Origin: Fidelibacterota bacterium
GTDB taxonomy: Bacteria; Fidelibacterota; Fidelibacteria; Fidelibacterales; Fidelibacteraceae
Assembly (NCBI GenBank): GCA_021734505.1
Contig: JAIPIT010000004.1
Span: forward strand, 1 to 55,791
Direction of reading: 5' to 3'
DNA length: 55,791 bases
The notes beneath the pieces are model-generated. The model was not told the origin of the DNA, made no database searches, and worked only from the letters and a program-made list of their open reading frames with translations. Shown piece after piece: positions 50,111-55,791 of this stretch. A program made the translations under genes and the position numbers. The number at the start of each line of letters is the position of its first letter. The stretch's first letter is position 1.

Positions 50111-53086
50111 ATGAAACGGAAAATCCTATTCACTTTTGTGGTATTTATGATCGCGGCAAGCGCACTGGCCGGCTCGCAACGGATATATATTGCCGGTGAT
50201 TTTCGGGAAGCCGTTGATTTTGATTCCGATCAAAGAAAAGAGGTCAGGGACGATAAGAATATCATGTTTTCTGACACTGTTTTTGCTGACCTCGATCTGG
50301 ATGGTTTGACGGACCGCATCAGCTGTGTCAACGGACTTCAAATTGATTTCATGGTAGCGGATAGCACGTATCGCAGTGTAAAATTGTCGGACGAGAACGG
50401 AAAGATCGGCGTTTATGATCTGAACTCTGACGGCTTGCCGGATATTATTCAGCAGAATACCTTGTTCAGCCGATCACTTTTTTACGCCAATACGGCGATC
50501 AAAGCTTTAACGCCGGACATGATCCCGGTCCCGGAAGATACCAGGGCCTACTTTGCCTACAATAATTATTCCGACACAAGCGGGATCAATTATTATCCTT
50601 CTCTCGATAACAAGCATATAGCGTTTGAGATCGCGGACAAAGGGTTGTACCTGGTGCCCGAAGAGAATTGGTTCGGTACCGCAACATTGACCATCGCCTA
50701 CGGAAAAAATAACTTAAGCGACACCGTTCATTGTCCCATTGTCGTGCTGGCGGTGAACGATGCGCCGGTCGTAAATCCACATATAAACACACTAACTATT
50801 CTTGAAGACCATGAGTTGGTTCTTTACAAAGATTCGCTGCTGACCCATGTCAGTGATGCCGATTCCGGCGATCATCTGACGATCACCATGCTCGATGATC
50901 GTAACGATCTGTTCGAGGAAGAAGATAGCTTTGTTTATCATCCCGGAGATAATTGGAACGGGTCGGACGATTTATTTTTTCTTGTCAGTGACGGACAGGC
51001 AAGTGATACGCTGGTTCAGCAGATCGCGGTAGAAGCGGTGAATGATGCGCCGCAGTGGACGCCAATAGCGCGTGCCGAATTTCCTGAAGACGAACTTTAC
51101 CGCCTGCCTTTGACCTGGTTTGGCGAGCATGCGTCGGATGTGGAAACGCCCGACAGTCTTTTGCGCTTTCATGTTTATTCCGGATCTCATGTCATCATCT
51201 CCGCGGAAGGCGGCGCCATTACACTCTTTCCGGACAAGAACTGGTTTGGTGATGATGTCCTGACCCTGACGGTCAGCGACGGCGAATTGATCGATACGGC
51301 TTACTGGAATATTCGCATTACATCCGTCAACGATGCGCCCGAATTGGCTATGTTACCGGACACCCTTTTTAATGAAGACGAGTTATTATATATAAATCGC
51401 AACGAGTTGGAAAAATTCGCATATGATGTAGAAACTCCCTCCCGGGACCTGAAATGGCAGGTCACGAGATTGGGCAAGATCCGCGCATACTATAACGGAG
51501 AGCGTGTCCGTTTTACTGCTGCCCGGGATTGGTTTGGAACCGATTCACTTGAGCTGACCGTTAGTGACGGTGAGTTATCCACCAGCCGTATTTGGCGCGT
51601 GCATGTGCTACCGGTGAACGATGTGCCTGCATTTGTACCGAGAGTACCGCCGAGGATCTTTATGGAAGATGACACCCTGATCATTAAAAAAGAAAGTTTA
51701 TATAAATTGGTGAAGGATGCCGAAACACGTTCACAGGATCTTGAATGGATGCTCTTTCCTTCCCTGGATATAAAGTACAGAGAAGGCGAAAAATCATATT
51801 ATATCTATGCCGCCCCCAATTGGTTCGGCGAAACCTATATTCGTTTTTTGGTGAATGACGGTGAATTTTATGACTCATTAAAACAAAACCTGCGGGTGCT
51901 ATCGGTCAATGATAAACCGGTCATTACCGATCTGCCGGCCGAGACATGGAACGAAGACGATACGCTTTCACTTGACCGCTCATATCTGGAAGGTTTTGCC
52001 AAAGACGTTGAAACCGAGACACAAGACCTGATGTGGACATTTATTAACGATCCCAATTTAAAAATAAAACAACGGTCCAATGCCATTACACTTATACCCG
52101 ACCCGGATTGGAATGGTGACGCAAAAGTAGGATTGATCATCAATGATGGCGGTTTAATGGATACGGGTTATATGGATATTACCATTAAACCCGTCAACGA
52201 TGCCCCCCGTTGGAAAGCATTACCCGATACAAGTATTAAAGAAGACAATTCAATGGTCCTTCCACTCGCCTATGTGAAACAATTTGTTTATGATCCCGAC
52301 AAAGAGGATGAGATCAAATTGACCTACAAAGCCGGCGATCATTTTTATGTAGAAGACCAGAATGATACCCTGACCATTTGGCCGGGTGAAGATTGGTTCG
52401 GGAAAGAAAAAATTGAATTCACTGCTACGGATGGAAAAAAGAAAGTTAAACAAACCTGGACCATTTCGGTGTTAGCGGTAAATGATCCGCCCTATTTTAC
52501 TATGGACCTGCCTGATTCGCTTTCATTTAGAGCTAACAGTTCCGATACGCTAATATTCAAAGACATTATTTATGATTTAGATAATAAGCTTGAAGATCTT
52601 GTTTGGGAGATCACCCCCGGTCGAATTGTCCGCTACATGTTCAATGAAGACATTGGCGGAATAATTTTCTTTACCGAGAATTATCGATTTGGCGAAGACG
52701 CCGTCACCATTCGTGTGACCGACGGTCATGATGTGATCCTGTTCTATATGCCCGTATATGTGCATCAGGTGGATCGTTTTCTCATGTCGAATCCGGAAAA
52801 ACTGGAGTTGCTGCCGAATACGCCCAATCCTTTTAAGGATTATACCGACATCCGCTATAGTTTACCCGTCAGTGCACAAGTCAGTATCAAGATATACAAT
52901 TTACTCGGTAAAGAGATCGATGAGCTGGTGAACGGATATCAGGATGCTCAAAATTACAGTATTCGCTGGTATGGCGAAACAGAATCCGGAATGCCGGCCC
53001 CCAGTGGGGTTTACCTTTGCCGTATGGTTGCCGTTGTCGATAGCGAGCCGGTGATCATCATGCGGAAGATGATGCTTGTTCGCTAA
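50111..53086 (+). CDS. Large secreted protein with seven cadherin/Ig-like repeats and a C-terminal sorting domain
   Basis: A 991-residue protein. Signal peptide MKRKILFTFVVFMIAASALA; then an FG-GAP/VCBS-like part with Asp-rich turns (ADLDLDGLTDR, YDLNSDGLPDI; about 55-120). Seven repeats of about 95 residues follow, each ending in VNDAP or a variant (VNDVP, VNDKP, VNDPP) and containing WFGxDxLxLTVSDG; the Asp-rich ends suggest calcium binding. Residues about 905-991 (LLPNTPNPFKDYTDIRYSLP, KIYNLLGKEIDEL, SGVYLCRMVAV) form a FlgD-like/type IX secretion sorting domain. Expected at the cell surface or released; adhesive or structural role inferred. Confidence 0.88.
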   Translation: MKRKILFTFVVFMIAASALAGSQRIYIAGDFREAVDFDSDQRKEVRDDKNIMFSDTVFADLDLDGLTDRISCVNGLQIDFMVADSTYRSVKLSDENGKIGVYDLNSDGLPDIIQQNTLFSRSLFYANTAIKALTPDMIPVPEDTRAYFAYNNYSDTSGINYYPSLDNKHIAFEIADKGLYLVPEENWFGTATLTIAYGKNNLSDTVHCPIVVLAVNDAPVVNPHINTLTILEDHELVLYKDSLLTHVSDADSGDHLTITMLDDRNDLFEEEDSFVYHPGDNWNGSDDLFFLVSDGQASDTLVQQIAVEAVNDAPQWTPIARAEFPEDELYRLPLTWFGEHASDVETPDSLLRFHVYSGSHVIISAEGGAITLFPDKNWFGDDVLTLTVSDGELIDTAYWNIRITSVNDAPELAMLPDTLFNEDELLYINRNELEKFAYDVETPSRDLKWQVTRLGKIRAYYNGERVRFTAARDWFGTDSLELTVSDGELSTSRIWRVHVLPVNDVPAFVPRVPPRIFMEDDTLIIKKESLYKLVKDAETRSQDLEWMLFPSLDIKYREGEKSYYIYAAPNWFGETYIRFLVNDGEFYDSLKQNLRVLSVNDKPVITDLPAETWNEDDTLSLDRSYLEGFAKDVETETQDLMWTFINDPNLKIKQRSNAITLIPDPDWNGDAKVGLIINDGGLMDTGYMDITIKPVNDAPRWKALPDTSIKEDNSMVLPLAYVKQFVYDPDKEDEIKLTYKAGDHFYVEDQNDTLTIWPGEDWFGKEKIEFTATDGKKKVKQTWTISVLAVNDPPYFTMDLPDSLSFRANSSDTLIFKDIIYDLDNKLEDLVWEITPGRIVRYMFNEDIGGIIFFTENYRFGEDAVTIRVTDGHDVILFYMPVYVHQVDRFLMSNPEKLELLPNTPNPFKDYTDIRYSLPVSAQVSIKIYNLLGKEIDELVNGYQDAQNYSIRWYGETESGMPAPSGVYLCRMVAVVDSEPVIIMRKMMLVR

Positions 53087-53095
53087 GGCGAACAA
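53077..53095. repeat. Hairpin across the stop codon of the secreted-protein gene
   Basis: TTGTTCGC / GCGAACAA pair around TAAG, placing the TAA stop in the loop. No T run follows, so it is not a standard terminator; it may be a transcript-end stabiliser or a REP remnant. Confidence 0.5.
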
Positions 53096-53231
53096 GGTAA
53101 AAGGTAAAAGTACAAAGGCAAAAGAATGTTCAACCCCCTCGGGGTTGATTATAAAGAAATGACAAAGCCTATATACTTGTTAAATCCCCCTGGGATTTTT
53201 TATATTATCCCAGAAATTTTGAGCAAAAAAA

Positions 53232-54266
53232 AGGCCTATTGGTAATTTTAGGGGGCTATTTGGCTAAAAAATGGTCGGTTAATTTGATTTTCATTTTGTC
53301 TTTTATACCGGCATGATTTCTAAGTTTAGTTTTCAGCTCTGTGAAGATTCCTTCGAGTGGATTTGTTGTGTTTGGGATGTTTAATTTAGCTTGAATTTGA
53401 TAAGTAAAAAGATACGGTGTATTGACTCTCAAACTTCTATATGCACTTCGTAATCTCTTGTGTGTATAATGCCATTTACCCGTAACTGGATTAACGGTTT
53501 TTTCTTTTAAATAACTCTCCCATTTTTTGTGCCAATGATCAAGAGTAAATATCCAGGATTCTTTATCAATATATTTCAGTTGTAGGGATAACTCTCTTAA
53601 TTCTCGACTCGCTTCTGCACGTGGATTTTGCGTTAAATATCGGCGTATGATCGCTTGTTGATGGAAGTGGCACATTTGGACAGGGATATCCTTAAACGCC
53701 TTAGATAAGCCCTTTCTGCCGTCACAGACGATGCCATTGATTAACCAACCCTGTAGTTTCAGCAGCAGTATGCCTTGTTTATAGCCTTTAACTGTTTCAG
53801 TTGTTACGTATTGCCAGTGTAGGTTTCTATTTCTATAATAATCTCGAAATACCATAACACCAAAGTTGCGTCTGAAGTAAGTTGTATCCATAATAATGAC
53901 AGTTTCTTCAGGAGTAAAGTTGGGGGTGTATATTTGATGATCAGCTAACTTAGATCTGATTGTTTTAATACTTAAATGGTACTTATTTGAGAGCTGATTC
54001 AGACTTTGTTTACCGTCAAAATAATCACCAAACATCCTATCGGATAAATTCTTTTTCTGAATTAAAGAACGAAAGAATTGATGATGACAAACAGTGCATT
54101 TATAACTCTGTTTACCCTCTTTATTTCCATTCTTTTTGGTGCTAAATGAACCACATTTTGGACAGGATTTATTGCATTTTTTAACTTAATAAAATCAAAA
54201 TCGCTGTATTATCCTAACATTCAATTATTTATAACGTTTTCAGCCTCATTTTTTACCATTAAGCCG
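53232..54266 (-). mobile_element. IS256-like insertion sequence (zinc-binding variant), about 1.03 kb
   Basis: A single transposase region bounded by imperfect inverted ends: AGGCCTATTGGTAATTTTAG at 53232 and, on the other strand, CGGCTTAATGGTAAAAAATGAG from 54266, sharing GGC-TA-TGGTAA. No clear target-site duplication is recognised. Both sides lie in REP-like AACCCTGAAAGGGTT sequence. The ends are placed by eye and may be off by several bases. Confidence 0.65.
53256..54035 (-). CDS. IS256-type DDE transposase, N-terminus lacking a start
   Basis: From the first ATG, 259 residues: helix-turn-helix (YFDGKQSLNQLSNKYHLSIKTIR), then the DDE core with first Asp in VIIMDTTYFRRNFGV, second in GIVCDGRKGLSKAF followed by CHFHQQAIIRRYL, and Glu in NTTNPLEGIFTELK. 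The reading frame is open a further 50 codons upstream (to 54185) and encodes a zinc ribbon, SCPKCGSF...YKCTVCHHQFF, typical of the family's N-terminus. However, no ATG, GTG or TTG lies in that stretch before an in-frame TAA. The full-length start seems lost, so this copy may be inactive or start internally. Confidence 0.8.
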   Translation of the reverse strand: MFGDYFDGKQSLNQLSNKYHLSIKTIRSKLADHQIYTPNFTPEETVIIMDTTYFRRNFGVMVFRDYYRNRNLHWQYVTTETVKGYKQGILLLKLQGWLINGIVCDGRKGLSKAFKDIPVQMCHFHQQAIIRRYLTQNPRAEASRELRELSLQLKYIDKESWIFTLDHWHKKWESYLKEKTVNPVTGKWHYTHKRLRSAYRSLRVNTPYLFTYQIQAKLNIPNTTNPLEGIFTELKTKLRNHAGIKDKMKIKLTDHFLAK

Positions 54267-54481
54267 AAAAAAAATAATATTTTAGTAAACCCTGAAAGGG
54301 TTAAACAAGTATATAGACATAACCCCCCAAAAGCTACAACCCTGAAAGGGTTGAACATGTGATATAATATAAGGGCTTAACATTCGAGCCCTGCTCTTTA
54401 TTCTTGACCTTTAATCTTGCGGTGAAGATCATTTTTCGCTAGGTGAATATTAATTGACAATGATTTATATTCCACAATACA

Positions 54482-54511
54482 TAAAGAGACGAAGCATTGC
54501 TTCGTCTCTTT
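54482..54511. terminator. Bidirectional terminator upstream of the outer-membrane gene end
   Basis: AAAGAGACGAAGC / GCTTCGTCTCTTT pair around ATT, an A/T-edged hairpin that can stop the leftward outer-membrane gene ending at 54573. The region 54267-54481 has two AACCCTGAAAGGGTT palindromes and no gene. Confidence 0.8.
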
Positions 54512-54572
54512 ATGTTGTCCATAGTTAATTGCCATTTAAATTGTCAATTCTCAATTGTCCTTTGTCAATTGT

Positions 54573-55791
54573 TTATCTTCCAAGTCTATATGAGATTTTC
54601 ACCAAAAACACATTCTGCGGGATCTCATCGTTCAGTTCACGGATATTGTCCGGCAAGCTCAAAACATCATCGCTAGTTCCCAATTCGTTATTCAGAGACC
54701 AGACCAGAAAGAGAGTAGACCCCGGTTGATATTCCCAACGGAACACAAAGTTGGATTGAAAGGAAGCGTAGACGAAATCCGGGTTGTCGATCGTGTAGTC
54801 AATGGTCAGGTCGCGATCTTCATCAAAAGAATAGACATCATCCGCAAGCGTAATGTTGTCGGTAAAAAGATCGAAACGATCGTCAAAAACCGGATTATCT
54901 CCATCGGTCACAAGCTTGAACTGATCATATTTTCCGCTCATAAAGAAGGGGCGGGCACGATATTCCAGAGATAGGGTAGGTGAAATATTCCAGTTAAGTC
55001 CCAATTGCATACTTGTAGACTCACTGCGAAGCTGCGCGAGTATATAACGGGTATCGCCGTTATAATCAACATCGCTGACATATTGCAGACTGGTATGCTC
55101 TCTCTGCCAATCGGTGAAGAGGGTCATATTTATGAACTCGCTGATCTTCCAATGAACCTCGCATTCACCCCGGTTATAGTGATATAGGCCATCACGATTC
55201 AACCCGTTCAGGTAAAATACAAATCCGTTAAGATCTTTTGTATAATCACTTGCGACCCATAACCACTTATAATTGGCGGGAGGTATGCGCAGGCTTGGAC
55301 CACCGCGTAATTCCGCTGTACTTAAAGCTTCAGAATTGAACTCAAGTCCAAATCCCGCCTGCATCAGATTTTTGAACTGGCTTTCTCCCTGAATATTAAG
55401 CCCTGAGTTCAAATGCTGTCCACCAAAATTCCAATTATTCCACTGTGATATATTGAGGTAAAATTCACGGAAAATAGAAAAGGGTTCGGTTTTTCGATAG
55501 CTGAACCAAACATTCTGGCTGATCCAGTCCGTTCGTCCGACAAAGCCGATATCGTTCAGCTCCAGTCCGGGTGATTTCCATTGAAATTTAAATGCCGACT
55601 GAAAAGTGCCGCTGAATTTACCTACTCTAAAGGAACCGCCATGGCCGGCAAGAGACGTACGAGTACTGTCATAAGTCACCCAATCGGCATCGGGTCGCTG
55701 GAAAAGGTGAGAAGAGGATTGTTGGGTTTCGGAAATAGCTTCCGTTGAGCCCTGAATATAAGATCCGATCGCACGGGCATCGATCTGCCAT
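54573..55791 (-). CDS. Outer-membrane beta-barrel protein, DUF5916-like C-terminal part (truncated by window edge)
   Basis: The frame is open from the right edge to the stop at 54573 (about 405 residues seen). The sequence is a run of alternating amphipathic strands with aromatic ends (NVWFSYRKTEPFSIFREFYLN, HLNSGLNIQGESQFKNLMQAG, FVFRWEYQPGSTLFLVWSLN) ending NVFLVKISYRLGR, the closing strand of an outer-membrane barrel with terminal Arg. The layout matches the C-terminal half of DUF5916 proteins, which usually begin with a carbohydrate-binding-like domain; that part lies beyond the window. A GTG at 55679 is internal, not the start. Confidence 0.75.
   Translation of the reverse strand, partial: WQIDARAIGSYIQGSTEAISETQQSSSHLFQRPDADWVTYDSTRTSLAGHGGSFRVGKFSGTFQSAFKFQWKSPGLELNDIGFVGRTDWISQNVWFSYRKTEPFSIFREFYLNISQWNNWNFGGQHLNSGLNIQGESQFKNLMQAGFGLEFNSEALSTAELRGGPSLRIPPANYKWLWVASDYTKDLNGFVFYLNGLNRDGLYHYNRGECEVHWKISEFINMTLFTDWQREHTSLQYVSDVDYNGDTRYILAQLRSESTSMQLGLNWNISPTLSLEYRARPFFMSGKYDQFKLVTDGDNPVFDDRFDLFTDNITLADDVYSFDEDRDLTIDYTIDNPDFVYASFQSNFVFRWEYQPGSTLFLVWSLNNELGTSDDVLSLPDNIRELNDEIPQNVFLVKISYRLGR

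Overview
The window reads as a chromosomal segment of an uncultured bacterium of the FCB (Fibrobacteres-Chlorobi-Bacteroidetes) superphylum. Pointers are a large secreted protein ending in a FlgD-like/type IX-secretion style sorting domain, many short lipoproteins with LxxC-type lipoboxes, a DUF5916-type outer-membrane barrel protein, and many REP-like palindromes between genes. The exact phylum cannot be fixed from the sequence alone. No rRNA, tRNA, prophage or CRISPR array was seen.

Layout. 1-10.7 kb is mostly housekeeping: an acyltransferase-like membrane protein, dnaE with a spore-photolyase-like radical SAM gene 3 nt downstream, a hybrid sensor kinase plus cation-efflux pair, and lipB. 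After a 32-bp tandem repeat block (10.86-11.15 kb) comes a two-gene citrate lyase operon (a CitD-CitE fusion, then CitF). Downstream of citF (14.0-16.9 kb) are two small opposite-strand cassettes, RNHCP+GNAT and a HEPN/MNT pair. Each is followed by an orphan copy of the last codons of citF and a hairpin of the same type. 16.9-30.7 kb is an accessory region read mainly leftwards: catalase, membrane proteins, a CPBP protease, an N-formylglutamate-amidohydrolase/C39-peptidase fusion, acetyltransferases, an Imm-5-like protein and its internally deleted relic, an isochorismatase-like hydrolase, lipoproteins, a Cache-domain lipoprotein and a Ca/Na exchanger.

30.7-40.3 kb holds three DUF3795 genes and a duplicated two-gene cassette (DUF3795 plus a Cys-rich membrane protein), an esterase with a starch-binding-like domain, a nitronate-monooxygenase-like flavoprotein and two serine beta-lactamase-fold hydrolases. 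One of these hydrolases has taken over the leader and first eight codons of the neighbouring DUF3795 gene. 40.7-44.9 kb has a MATE pump and small accessory genes. 45.7-49.3 kb holds ileS (with a palindromic element inserted in frame) and dksA. 50.1-53.1 kb is the large secreted repeat protein, then an IS256-like insertion sequence, then a truncated outer-membrane protein gene at the right edge.

The most distinctive signals are three: (i) the reiterated citF 3' end that brackets cassettes; (ii) a 26-bp palindromic element with a conserved 14-nt core and covarying 6-nt arms, found in intergenic DNA, inside a terminator loop, nested in another repeat and in frame within ileS; and (iii) the amidohydrolase-C39 fusion. 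Gene functions are assigned from recognised motifs and remembered family sequences; no database search was run.
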